Assembly: GCA_024280155.1 (NCBI GenBank)
Contig: JAJRQQ010000108.1
Location: forward strand, 1-41,839
Length of the DNA: 41,839 nucleotides
DNA from: Bacteroidota bacterium
GTDB lineage: Bacteria; Bacteroidota; Bacteroidia; Flavobacteriales_D; Crocinitomicaceae
Direction: 5' to 3'
Within the stretch, counting starts at the first letter, position 1; each line of letters opens with the position of its first letter. Below are positions 1 to 8,709 of this stretch, piece after piece. The notes below the pieces were generated by a model. That model saw only the letters and a list, made by a program, of their open reading frames with translations. It ran no database searches and was not told where the DNA came from. Position numbers and translations under genes: made by a program.

Positions 1-1695
1 AATCTTTCTTCTCTGTATAATGTGTTAGAGCTTCTGATGCTAAGTCTTGAGCTTTTATATGCTCTTTATTTAATCGATTTAAGTATGATTTTTCTTTCTG
101 AAGTTCGTTAAGACGGCGATCCATTTTCACCTTATTGTCGCTCAATTTACTTTTTGCCTCTTCAATTAACTCGTCCGGTATACCATTCATTTTCGCAACT
201 TCAAAAGTAAAAGAACTTCCTGTTGTCCGATTGAAAATTGATATTTAGGTTCGAGTGTTTCAGTATTGAAGAGCATACTTCCATTCACGGCATTACGCAA
301 TGTGTCTGCCTTCAGTTTGATGTTATTATAATGTGTCGTGATTACCGCATAGCTCTTCTTGTTGTACAAAGCTTCGAAAATTGCCTCTGCTAATGCTCCA
401 CCTAAATCGGGATCAGAACCTGTTCCAAATTCATCGAGTAATAATAATGTCTTTCGATTAGAGATTTTAAGAAAGTAATTCATTCTTTTTAAACGGTAAG
501 AATAAGTACTTAGTTCGTTTTCAATAGATTGATTGTCGCCAATATCGCTCAAAATATTTTGGAACAAGCACATTTTACTGTTTGGATGAACAGGCACGAG
601 CAAACCAGATTGTATCATTAACTGAAGAATCCCTATTGATTTCAGTGTAATACTTTTCCCCCCAGCATTCGGACCAGAAATAACCAACATTCTGGAAAAT
701 TTATTCATTCCAATGTGTTGAGGAAGTGTTTTCTTGTTGAGCGCTCTGTTGTTCTTCAGTAGGATAGGGTGGAATGCATCGATGAGCTCTATTTCTAATT
801 CTTCCTGAATGCTTGGCAAGCATGCTTCTAAATCAATTGCTAATCTACACTTGGCATTGATGAAATCAAATTCAACCAAAATTTCTTGGTAACTTCGAAT
901 GAGTTCGATGTGTTCAAAAAGTTCTTGCTTTAATACTTGAAGAATACGAAATATTTCTTTGCGCTCATCATCAAGCAATAATTCATATTCATTATTCAAT
1001 GAAGCGTTAACGAATGGTTCAATGTAGGTGAAATTACCTGTTTTACTCGAGCCAAGGACAGTGCCTGGTACTCTTCTTTTATGACTCGCTAAAACGGCTA
1101 AAACTCTTTTGCCATTAATAAAAGTTGCTTTGGTGTCACCTAGGATATTGTCTTTTAGAAGTTTTCGAACCTCTTTGTCAAAGTTTCGATTGATTTGTTT
1201 TTTTATTTGTTTGATTTGCCCTCGAATCATAGCCAATTCTTCAGAAGCCTCATCCTTTACGTTTCCATGTTTATCAAAAACCAATTGAATTGCATCAATG
1301 ATTTCCTTGGTGAAATATGCTTTTGTCGTGATTTCGGTTAGCAAAGGGTATTCATTTTCTCTTTTATTAAAAAAGAAAATGAATTGATTAACCAAAAGTG
1401 AAGCGGAATAAATTCGCATGAATCCCTCCAAATGAATTGCAGCATTTTTTATTGGTAAGAGTTTTATTTCTTCGTGTAATTCCTCAAATTCAACTCTCGG
1501 GAATGTCTCTCCTTCTGTACGTATAGCAAGAAGTTCATTGACCTTTTTTAAGGAATTAATTATTCTTTCACGATCCGATATTGGGGTTAAAGTTGAAAAT
1601 TTTTCCTTTACCGTTTCTGAAATGGCAAAATTACTCAACCAACCTCGAATAATAGGGAATTCTAAATCATCAATGGTTTGTTGGTCAATTTTCAT
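1..1695 (-). pseudogene. mutS2: MutS2-family ATPase/endonuclease, frameshifted and cut by the window edge
   Basis: MutS2 proteins are MutS-like ATPases that act on branched DNA or on collided ribosomes; the usual form ends in a Smr nuclease domain, which here would lie beyond the left edge. The 502-residue frame starting at 1695 has the MutS core, with Walker A SGPNAGGKS near residue 340 and Walker B LLLLDEFGTGSDPD near 415-430. After PKYQFSIGQ the frame changes and stops at 187. Restoring one base near 221-223 (CAACAGG to CAACCAGG in coding sense) gives GQPGSSFTFEVAKMNGIPDE and leaves the frame open to base 1. The gene is therefore complete apart from one missing base, plus whatever lies outside the window. 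It diverges from uvrB. A TACATTTG box sits 4 nt before the ATG. Family assignment is firm; whether the frameshift is real is unknown. Confidence 0.9.
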
Positions 1696-1699
1696 GGTG

Positions 1700-1707
1700 C
1701 AAATGTA
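1700..1707 (-). promoter_or_regulatory. Candidate -7 box of mutS2
   Basis: On the minus strand this reads TACATTTG, a full match to the Bacteroidota -7 consensus TAnnTTTG. Only four bases separate it from the mutS2 ATG, so transcription would begin at or beside the start codon. No convincing -33 TTTG is visible. Confidence 0.5.
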
Positions 1708-1828
1708 AGGATAGTTTTAGAAATGTAAGAGTTTGAGTTTTGAGTTTGAATTTTTAACTTGTTGAAGTGGACACGTATTTACCCTCAAATCTACCACCTC
1801 AATCTCACGTCTCCTTAAGTTATTTCCC

Positions 1829-1836
1829 TAAATTTG
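1829..1836 (+). promoter_or_regulatory. Candidate -7 box of uvrB
   Basis: TAAATTTG matches the Bacteroidota TAnnTTTG consensus and lies exactly four bases before the uvrB ATG at 1841, mirroring the divergent mutS2 box. No clear -33 element is seen. If used, the mRNA would be leaderless or nearly so. Confidence 0.45.
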
Positions 1837-1840
1837 CGAA

Positions 1841-3856
1841 ATGGATTTTAAATTGGTTTCAAATTTTTCACCAACAGGCGATCAGCCTCAGGCAATCAAA
1901 GAATTGGTGCAAGGTTTAAACGATGGGGCACCTTTTCAAACTTTGTTAGGAGTAACGGGGTCAGGTAAGACTTTTACGGTTGCAAATGTAATTCAGGAGG
2001 TAAAGCGACCGACATTAATTCTTTCACACAATAAAACACTTGCGGCACAATTGTATGGTGAATTTAAACAATTCTTTCCGGATAATGCTGTGGAATATTT
2101 TGTGTCTTATTATGATTATTATCAACCTGAGGCATATTTGCCAATTACGGGAACATATATAGAGAAAGATTTAGCCATTAATGACGAAATTGAAAAACTA
2201 AGACTTTCTGCTACTTCATCATTGTTGTCTGGAAGGAAAGATGTGATTGTTGTTGCTTCTGTTTCGTGTATTTATGGAATCGGGAATCCTGTTGAATTTG
2301 CCAAAAGTATTCTTCATATAAAAAAAGGAGATTTACTTTCGAGAAATAAGTTCTTGTTCAAATTAGTAGAAAATCTTTACTCGAGAGCAACAGAGAATTT
2401 TGAACGTGGAACTTGTCGTGTAAAAGGAGACACGGTTGATATTTTCCTAGCTTATGCAGATTATGCTTTGAGAATTGAATATTGGGGCGATTAAATTGAT
2501 TCCATTTCTTCTATCGATCCTGAAACTTCAGATAGAATTGAAACTTTTGAAGAAATAAGTATTTATCCCGCAAATATTTTTGTTACAAGTCCTGATACCA
2601 CAAAAAATGCCATTGATATGATTGGTGAGGATATGGTTGTGCAAGTGGAACAATTTAAAAAGCAAGGAAAAATTGAAGAAGCCAACCGTTTGAAGGAACG
2701 AATTGAATATGATTTGGAAATGATTCGAGAATTAGGGTATGGTTCTGGTATTGAAAATTACTCACGATATTTTGATGCAAGAGAACCTGGGCAGCGACCG
2801 TTCTGCTTGTTGGATTATTTTCCCGATGATTTTTTAATGGTAGTAGATGAGAGCCATGTTACTTTGCCGCAAGTTCGAGCGATGTATGGTGGAGACAGAG
2901 CAAGGAAATTAAATTTAGTTGATTATGGTTTCCGTCTACAATCAGCAATGGATAACCGACCGTTGAAGTTTGAAGAATTTGAATCTTTAATGCAACAAAC
3001 GATTTATATTTCAGCTACACCGGCAGATTATGAACTGGAACGTTCAGAAGGAGTGGTCGTAGAGCAGGTTATTCGCCCAACAGGATTGCTCGACCCTCTG
3101 ATTGAGGTTCGTCCGAGTAAGAATCAAATTGACAACTTGATTGAAGAAATTCATAAACGGATTGCTGTTGATGAAAGAGTCTTAGTAACGACTTTAACCA
3201 AAAGAATGGCGGAAGAATTGCAAAAATACCTCGATCGATTGGGGATTCTTTGCCAGTACATTCATTCTGAAGTGGATACTTTGGATAGGGTTGAAATTCT
3301 TCGTCAATTGCGTTTGGGGGAGTTTCACGTCTTAATAGGCGTGAATCTTTTGAGAGAAGGATTAGATTTGCCAGAAGTTTCATTGGTGGCAATAATTGAT
3401 GCAGATAAGGAAGGTTTTCTGAGAAATGAAAGGTCTTTGGTACAGACCGTTGGACGGGCGGCTAGAAATGTAAATGGTAGCGTGATTATGTATGCCGATA
3501 AAACTACAAAGTCGATGCAAAGAACTATTGACGAAACAATGCGCCGAAGAAAAATACAAGAAGAATACAATACCAAACACGGAATCACACCAACCGGCTT
3601 AACGAAATCGACCAAGTCAATGTTAAATACATCGAAGCCCGGAGAAGAGAATGAAGGAACTCAATATGAATACAATAATATCTCATCTTTAGCTGCAGAC
3701 CCAGTAGTCCAGTATATGACAAAGGAACAGTTGCAGAAATCCATTGATTATACACAGAAGAAGATGGCAAAAGTTGCAAAAGAGCTTGATTTTATAGAAG
3801 CTGCTCGATTGAGGGATGAAATTCAATTATTAAAACAAAAACTAAAAGAAAAATGA
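1841..3856 (+). pseudogene. uvrB: UvrB, excinuclease ABC subunit B, with one in-frame TAA
   Basis: UvrB is the damage-verifying helicase-like subunit of nucleotide excision repair: UvrA loads it and it recruits UvrC. The frame 1841-3856 encodes about 671 residues, normal for UvrB. It shows the [19 protein letters not shown] start, Walker A GVTGSGKT (residues 37-44), the beta-hairpin region [12 protein letters not shown] (about 91-102), VVDESHVT near 336, helicase motifs such as GVNLLREGLDLPE and TVGRAARN, and a C-terminal UVR motif (DFIEAARLRDEI). The frame is broken only by TAA at 2492-2494, where the family has Glu in the WGDEI motif; the same frame then continues. This looks like GAA to TAA. 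As written it yields a 217-residue fragment; restart at the ATG at 2618 is possible but would lack the ATP site. The stop overlaps the next gene. Confidence 0.93.
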
Positions 3857-4149
3857 ATTTAAAAACAAGAATAGGTCAATTGAGAATGTTAGCAATTGCA
3901 GAAGGGGTTTCTTATTTATTATTGTTTGGCTTAACGATGCCGTTGAAATATGGTTTAGATATTATTTGGCCAAATAAATTTGTCGGTTATATACACGGTC
4001 TATTGTTTATTCTGTACTGTTTGTGGGTAATTTTTGTTGGTGTTGATAAGAAATGGTCAATTGGAAAAATATTTACAGGACTAATTGCTTCTTTGCTCCC
4101 ATTTGCAACATTTATTTTTGATGCAAAAGTCTTGAAAAAAGAATCGTAG
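3853..4149 (+). CDS. DUF3817 family small integral membrane protein
   Basis: This 98-residue protein matches the DUF3817 pattern: a short cytoplasmic start, then about three hydrophobic segments (near residues 16-32, 44-64 and 75-92) with the motif IHGLLFILYC in the middle. The family is widespread and has no established function. Its ATG overlaps the uvrB TGA (ATGA), so it is probably translated by coupling to uvrB, although it has no known part in DNA repair. The TAA in uvrB could reduce that coupling. Membrane topology is read from hydrophobicity by eye. Confidence 0.8.
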   Translation: MNLKTRIGQLRMLAIAEGVSYLLLFGLTMPLKYGLDIIWPNKFVGYIHGLLFILYCLWVIFVGVDKKWSIGKIFTGLIASLLPFATFIFDAKVLKKES

Positions 4150-4300
4150 TAGATTGATGTACCATTTAATTGTAATTTACTACAGATTGCTCTAAATAAA
4201 TGAGTAGTGGATAGAAATTAGTGGACTTATTTCATAATTATTCTAAAATCTGTTTTAAAAGTGTTAATTTTAGCGTTAGGAATACAAGAATACACAAATC

Positions 4301-5827
4301 ATGAAGCCATCAACTGATCTTTTTAATTTAATAAAATCACTTAGTAAATCGGAAAAAAGATTTTTCAAGCTAACATCTTCGCTCCAATCGGGTGCTAAGA
4401 ATTATTTAAAATTGTTTGATTATATTGAAAAACAGCCAATTTATGATGAATCAAAATTAAAAATAGATTTTGAAGGTGAAGTATTTATCAAACACCTGCC
4501 TTCGGAAAAAAACCATCTTTATAAGGTTGTCCTGAAAAGTTTAAGAATGTTTTATAGCGAACAATCCATGGAGGGCGTTCTTGCACAGGATATCAAAAAT
4601 ATCGAGATTCTCTACCAAAAGGCATTGTATAAAGAATGTGAAAAATTCGTTTCCCGCTCAAAAAATACAGCAAAGAAATACGAAAAATTTTATTATTGGT
4701 TTGAATTAATCAATTGGGAGAAAAAACTCATCGAATCTTCGTATGAATCTGGTGTTTTTTCTGTAAATATTGACAAGTTAGTCGAAGAGGAAGAGATGGT
4801 CATTGCTCGATTGAGAAATTTAGCCGAGTACATGGTTCTGTATGCGAAAATTAACTTAATCTTTAGAAGTGGAGGTTTTACAAGAAGTCAAGAAGAGGAA
4901 GAACGGGTTGCTGAAATAGCAAACAATCATTTAATTAAAGGGAAAAATACGGCGATTTCATCCAAAGCGGCATCAATTTGTTACTACATCAAAGGTTTGT
5001 GTGCTGCCACAACTCGAAATTACGCAGATAGCTTTACCTTTTTTAATAAAACGAAAGAAATTCTGGATAATAATCCTGAAGTTAAGCTAGAGTCATCAAA
5101 GAGGTATGTTTTGACTCAATTTCATTTATTGAGATGTTATATTGATAGTGGTGATTATGAAAAAGCTCAATCGTTAATTGAAGAGATTAGAGGTTTAAAA
5201 TCTCAAAAAGGATTCAAAACAATTGATATAGCTGTTCAGATTTTCTCAAACTCATACAATCAGGAATTGGTTTTACTGCACAAAAAAGGAGAATTTGAAA
5301 AGAGTGTAGCATTAATTCCTGTGATAGATAAAGAGGAAAAGTTATTGAAAGGGAATATTACAAAAGAGATGGAGATTGTTCTGAAGTACAATAAAGCGTA
5401 TAGTTTTTTTGGAACGAATGATTTTAAATCTTCTTTGCAATACATTAATGATGTATTAAATGACAATAACTCCATGCTCCGTCAAGATATTTATAGCTTT
5501 TCACGTTTGATGAACCTCATCATTCATTTCGAATTGGAAAATTATGACTTTCTAGAATATATAATTCGTTCGACGAACCGATACCTATCAAAACAAGATA
5601 GAGCATATAAGATTGAAATGCTATGTATAAAACACATTCGTAAACTATCAAAAACAACCATTGAATCAAGTCAATTTGAGGTCTTTGAAAAAATGAAAGA
5701 GGAAGTCATAGAGTTGTTAAATGATCATCATGAACGTGTTATTTTTGAATATTTTGATTTGCTTTCTTGGATTGAGAGTAAGGTTCAGAAGAAAACGTTT
5801 GCCGAAGTTGTTCGAATGAAGAATTAA
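4301..5827 (+). CDS. Bacteroidota conserved helical-repeat (TPR-like) protein, unknown function
   Basis: This is a 508-residue soluble protein with no signal peptide or membrane segment. It begins with a charged region (LFNLIKSLSKSEKRFFKL) that I recall as the opening of a multi-copy protein family in Flavobacteriales. The rest looks like paired amphipathic helices, for example YEKAQSLIEEIRGL and FNKTKEILDNNPEVK, consistent with a TPR-like solenoid used for protein contacts. No catalytic motif is visible. It stands alone between a 151-bp gap and proS. A weak box TAATTTTA (4265-4272) lies 28 nt before the ATG. No function can be assigned. Confidence 0.7.
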   Translation: MKPSTDLFNLIKSLSKSEKRFFKLTSSLQSGAKNYLKLFDYIEKQPIYDESKLKIDFEGEVFIKHLPSEKNHLYKVVLKSLRMFYSEQSMEGVLAQDIKNIEILYQKALYKECEKFVSRSKNTAKKYEKFYYWFELINWEKKLIESSYESGVFSVNIDKLVEEEEMVIARLRNLAEYMVLYAKINLIFRSGGFTRSQEEEERVAEIANNHLIKGKNTAISSKAASICYYIKGLCAATTRNYADSFTFFNKTKEILDNNPEVKLESSKRYVLTQFHLLRCYIDSGDYEKAQSLIEEIRGLKSQKGFKTIDIAVQIFSNSYNQELVLLHKKGEFEKSVALIPVIDKEEKLLKGNITKEMEIVLKYNKAYSFFGTNDFKSSLQYINDVLNDNNSMLRQDIYSFSRLMNLIIHFELENYDFLEYIIRSTNRYLSKQDRAYKIEMLCIKHIRKLSKTTIESSQFEVFEKMKEEVIELLNDHHERVIFEYFDLLSWIESKVQKKTFAEVVRMKN

Positions 5828-5858
5828 TATTTTCTTCTTAATTTGTCCGTGTTTTTAC

Positions 5859-5886
5859 TATTTTTGTTTCCGATTCAATAAATTTG
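5859..5886 (+). promoter_or_regulatory. Two candidate -7 boxes upstream of proS
   Basis: Two full TAnnTTTG matches occur close together: TATTTTTG at 5859-5866 and TAAATTTG at 5879-5886, ending 27 and 7 nt before the ATG. Neither has a well-spaced -33 TTTG, so it is uncertain which one is used. Confidence 0.4.
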
Positions 5887-5893
5887 AAAAAAA

Positions 5894-7372
5894 ATGGCAA
5901 AAAAGTACGCAACACGCGAACAAGATTATTCAAAATGGTACAATGAAGTTGTTTCTCGTGCTGACTTGGCAGAGAACTCTGAAGTTAGAGGTTGTATGGT
6001 GATAAAACCTTATGGTTATGCAATCTGGGAAAAAATGAAAGACGTTTTGGATAAAAAATTCAAAGAAACAGGTCATTCAAATGCTTATTTCCCCATTTTT
6101 ATTCCGAAAAGTTTATTTGAAGCAGAAGAAAAAAATGCAGAAGGTTTTGCCAAAGAATGTGCTGTTGTTACGCACCATCGATTAATTGATGACCCGAATA
6201 ATAAAGGTAAATTAATCGTTGACCCTAATGCTAAGTTAGAAGAAGAATTAATTGTTCGACCGACATCCGAAGCGATTATTTGGAGTACATATAAAAAATG
6301 GATACAATCTTATCGAGATTTACCTATACTAATTAATCAATGGGCCAATGTTGTTCGTTGGGAAATGAGAACACGTATTTTTTTGAGAACAGCTGAGTTT
6401 TTATGGCAAGAAGGGCATACTGCTCACGCTACAAAAGCTGAAGCATTAGCTGAAGCTGCTCAAATGAATAATGTTTACGCTGAGTTTGCAGAAAATTATA
6501 TGGCAATGCCGGTAATTCAAGGTTTGAAGTCTGAATCTGAGCGTTTTGCCGGAGCAGATGAAACATATTGTATCGAAGCAATGATGCAAGATGGAAAAGC
6601 GCTACAGGCAGGGACGTCTCATTTCTTAGGACAGAATTTCGCCAAAGCTTTTGATGTAAAATTTGCGACGAAAGAAGGTAAGCAAGAACATGTCTGGGCA
6701 ACATCTTGGGGTGTTTCTACGCGATTGATGGGGGCGTTAATTATGACACATTCAGATGATGAAGGATTGGTTTTACCTCCTTTATTGGCGCCGATTCAAG
6801 TTGCTGCTATTCCAATTTATAAAACGGAAGAAGAGCTGGAGAAAATTTCTCTTTTAATGAAAGAATTAGGAGAGAAATTAGATTCCAAAGGGATTTCTTT
6901 CAAGTTTGATGCTGATGACAACCGACGTCCAGGGTGGAAGTTTGCAGAATATGAAGCGAAGGGAGTACCTATCCGATTAGCAATGGGACCAAGAGATTTA
7001 CAAAATGGTAAAGTTGAAGTTGCTCGAAGAGATAATAAAACAAAAGAAATTGTTGATTTTGAAAATGTAGAAGTTTACATTGAAAATCTATTGAATGATA
7101 TCCAAACCAACCTACTCCAAAGAGCAAAGGATTTTAGAGAAAACAGAACGCAAAAAGTTGATTCTTACGATGAATTTAAAGTGAAAATTGAATCGGAAGG
7201 TGGTTTTCTATTAGCACATTGGGATGGTACAAATGAAACAGAAGAGAAAATTAAGAATGAAACCAAAGCAACCATTCGTTGTATTCCGTTAGATCGAGAA
7301 GATGAAGAAGGTATTTGTATGGTGACAGGGAGAAAATCAAAAGGAAGAGTAATTTTTGCTAAAGCATATTAA
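5894..7372 (+). CDS. proS: Prolyl-tRNA synthetase, archaeal/eukaryotic-type short form
   Basis: ProS charges tRNA-Pro with proline using ATP. At 492 residues this is the short form without the bacterial editing insertion, as is usual in Bacteroidota. Visible class II features are RPTSEAIIW, the motif 2 region [20 protein letters not shown], the substrate region [15 protein letters not shown], and the anticodon-binding domain with [17 protein letters not shown]. The C-terminal domain ends in the Tyr (KAY) typical of this form. The stop is immediately followed by the next ATG at 7373, so the two genes are very likely co-transcribed. Confidence 0.97.
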   Translation: MAKKYATREQDYSKWYNEVVSRADLAENSEVRGCMVIKPYGYAIWEKMKDVLDKKFKETGHSNAYFPIFIPKSLFEAEEKNAEGFAKECAVVTHHRLIDDPNNKGKLIVDPNAKLEEELIVRPTSEAIIWSTYKKWIQSYRDLPILINQWANVVRWEMRTRIFLRTAEFLWQEGHTAHATKAEALAEAAQMNNVYAEFAENYMAMPVIQGLKSESERFAGADETYCIEAMMQDGKALQAGTSHFLGQNFAKAFDVKFATKEGKQEHVWATSWGVSTRLMGALIMTHSDDEGLVLPPLLAPIQVAAIPIYKTEEELEKISLLMKELGEKLDSKGISFKFDADDNRRPGWKFAEYEAKGVPIRLAMGPRDLQNGKVEVARRDNKTKEIVDFENVEVYIENLLNDIQTNLLQRAKDFRENRTQKVDSYDEFKVKIESEGGFLLAHWDGTNETEEKIKNETKATIRCIPLDREDEEGICMVTGRKSKGRVIFAKAY

Positions 7373-8071
7373 ATGGACTATACAAAAGACAGTAAGCAAC
7401 GAAGAGAAAAATTAGTTGATTTATTAATCAATAAAGCAGCTCTAAAACAAGATATTGCTGATTATTCTGAAACAGTATTGGAACGTTTCAAGTTAATGGT
7501 GGAGAAAGAATTTGAAGAGCTTAGGAAACATGTGAATGACCAACGAGTTCGAATGGAATTCAAAGACAACGGAAAGTATGAATTCAGAGTATCAATAGGT
7601 TCTGATGCTTTGGTTTTTCAATTGCACACAAATGTATTTCGTTTTCCTGATGATAATCCAATATGGAAGTCAAAATATTTAAAAGAAAATGGAGCGAATG
7701 GTTATTTTGCTGTGATTAATGTTGATAATTTCTTGGCAGAATCAATTGAGAAAAGTCGATTAAATGATGCTGGTTATCTAATCGGCCGATTATTTTTGAA
7801 CCATGATGAGCATTTTTTGATGGAAGGTAAAGGGCAATTAGGATTTCTTTTTCGAGATTTAGCAAAAGAAAAACTGACTGATGAGGTAATTTGTCAAATA
7901 ATTCAATCCTGTTTTTCTTTTGCAATTGAATTCGATTTGATTACTCCACCGTATGATTTAGTGCAAGAAGTTTCTCTACATCAGATAAATGCGATAAGTT
8001 CTGATTTAAGTTTAGCAACAGGGAAACGTCTCGGTTTTAAGTTTAAAGCAGAGGATTCAAATTTTTATTAA
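7373..8071 (+). CDS. Conserved hypothetical protein coupled to proS
   Basis: This is a 232-residue soluble protein of unknown function. It starts on the base after the proS stop, so translation is probably coupled. There is no signal peptide or transmembrane segment. It begins with a charged helical region, followed by an alpha/beta-looking body with short signatures such as FRFPDDNPIWKSKYL, INVDNFLAES and YLIGRLFLNHDEHF. I recall similar proteins in Flavobacteriales, but no catalytic motif is recognisable. The context gives no more than a shared transcript with a tRNA synthetase. It precedes the tRNA-Glu promoter. Confidence 0.65.
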   Translation: MDYTKDSKQRREKLVDLLINKAALKQDIADYSETVLERFKLMVEKEFEELRKHVNDQRVRMEFKDNGKYEFRVSIGSDALVFQLHTNVFRFPDDNPIWKSKYLKENGANGYFAVINVDNFLAESIEKSRLNDAGYLIGRLFLNHDEHFLMEGKGQLGFLFRDLAKEKLTDEVICQIIQSCFSFAIEFDLITPPYDLVQEVSLHQINAISSDLSLATGKRLGFKFKAEDSNFY

Positions 8072-8088
8072 AAAAAGATATTTTTCTT

Positions 8089-8119
8089 CTTGCAGTTATA
8101 AATATTTGACTTATATTTG
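8089..8119 (+). promoter_or_regulatory. Promoter of the tRNA-Glu pair
   Basis: A TTG (8090-8092) is followed by 19 bases and then TATATTTG (8112-8119), a full match to the Bacteroidota -33/-7 arrangement. The predicted start is about 25 nt before the first tRNA, so the tRNAs probably have their own promoter rather than reading through from proS. Confidence 0.65.
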
Positions 8120-8148
8120 CACTCCTAAATTAAAGGGATTGACATTTT

Positions 8149-8220
8149 GGCCCATTCGTCTAGTGGTTAGGACATGCGGTTTTCATCCGTAAAACAGGAG
8201 TTCGATTCTCCTATGGGCTA
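8149..8220 (+). tRNA. tRNA-Glu (UUC), copy 1
   Basis: This is a 72-nt cloverleaf. The 7-bp acceptor stem is GGCCCAT with ATGGGCT (first pair G-U). The D stem is GTC/GAC, the anticodon loop TTTTCAT gives UUC (glutamate), and the T arm is AGGAG-TTCGATT-CTCCT. The discriminator base is A, and CCA is not encoded. The Levitt pair 15-48 is G-C. Confidence 0.97.
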
Positions 8221-8242
8221 CTGAGTTTAAATTGAAATATAT

Positions 8243-8314
8243 GGCCCATTCGTCTAACGGCTAGGACATGCGGTTTTCATCCGTAAAATAGGAGTTCGAT
8301 TCTCCTATGGGCTA
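8243..8314 (+). tRNA. tRNA-Glu (UUC), copy 2
   Basis: This 72-nt cloverleaf lies 22 nt after copy 1 and has the same stems and the same UUC anticodon. It differs at four positions, three in the D loop and one at position 48; the Levitt pair 15-48 becomes A-U. CCA is not encoded. It is probably processed from the same precursor as copy 1. Confidence 0.97.
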
Positions 8315-8332
8315 CTAAAATAATGAATAATT

Positions 8333-8346
8333 TAGCGCTTGCGCTA
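8333..8346. promoter_or_regulatory. Perfect inverted repeat in the rpsT leader
   Basis: TAGCGC-TT-GCGCTA is a GC-rich perfect palindrome in otherwise AT-rich DNA, 18 nt after the second tRNA and 18 nt before the rpsT ATG. It has no T tract. It could be an operator, a processing signal between tRNA and mRNA, or a short leader hairpin affecting S20 synthesis. Confidence 0.45.
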
Positions 8347-8364
8347 GTAAAATAAATAAAAACA

Positions 8365-8616
8365 ATGGCGAATCATAAGTCAGCATTAAAGAGAATTAGA
8401 TCAAACGAAACGAAAAGACTTCGTAACAAGTATCAACACAAAACAACTAGAAATGCGATCCGCAGTTTTAGAGAGTTAACAGATAAAAAAGAAGCTGCAA
8501 AAGTTCTTCCTTCTATCTTTACGATGCTTGATAAATTGGCAAAAAGAAATATCATTCACAAAAACAAAGCGGCAAACCTTAAATCTGGTTTACAAGTGAA
8601 ATTAAATAATCTTTAA
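8365..8616 (+). CDS. rpsT: 30S ribosomal protein S20
   Basis: S20 is a primary-binding protein that stabilises 16S rRNA in the small ribosomal subunit. The 83-residue sequence starts [18 protein letters not shown] and is rich in Lys and Arg, with the usual three-helix spacing and the ending [10 protein letters not shown]. Length is normal. It lies 50 bp after the second tRNA-Glu and is followed by a clear terminator, so it is either the last gene of the tRNA unit or a separate unit with the palindromic leader. In other bacteria S20 represses its own translation; whether it does here cannot be told. Confidence 0.97.
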   Translation: MANHKSALKRIRSNETKRLRNKYQHKTTRNAIRSFRELTDKKEAAKVLPSIFTMLDKLAKRNIIHKNKAANLKSGLQVKLNNL

Positions 8617-8642
8617 GATTATATTTGTGAGTAATTCATATT

Positions 8643-8668
8643 AAAGAGGGCTTTGCCCTCTTTTTTTA
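8643..8668 (+). terminator. Intrinsic terminator after rpsT
   Basis: AAAGAGGGC-TTT-GCCCTCTTT forms a 9-bp stem with a 3-nt loop and runs into a T tract. It lies 26 nt after the rpsT stop and ends that transcript. Confidence 0.9.
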
Positions 8669-8709
8669 TATCTTTACTTTTCGGAATTTGATTAAATTTT
8701 TTTCTTAAA

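Noticed and set aside
3069..3779. Antisense open frames opposite uvrB (3069-3392, 3325-3615, 3585-3779 minus)
   Set aside because: They lie wholly inside a conserved gene, have no domain and are explained as frame shadows.
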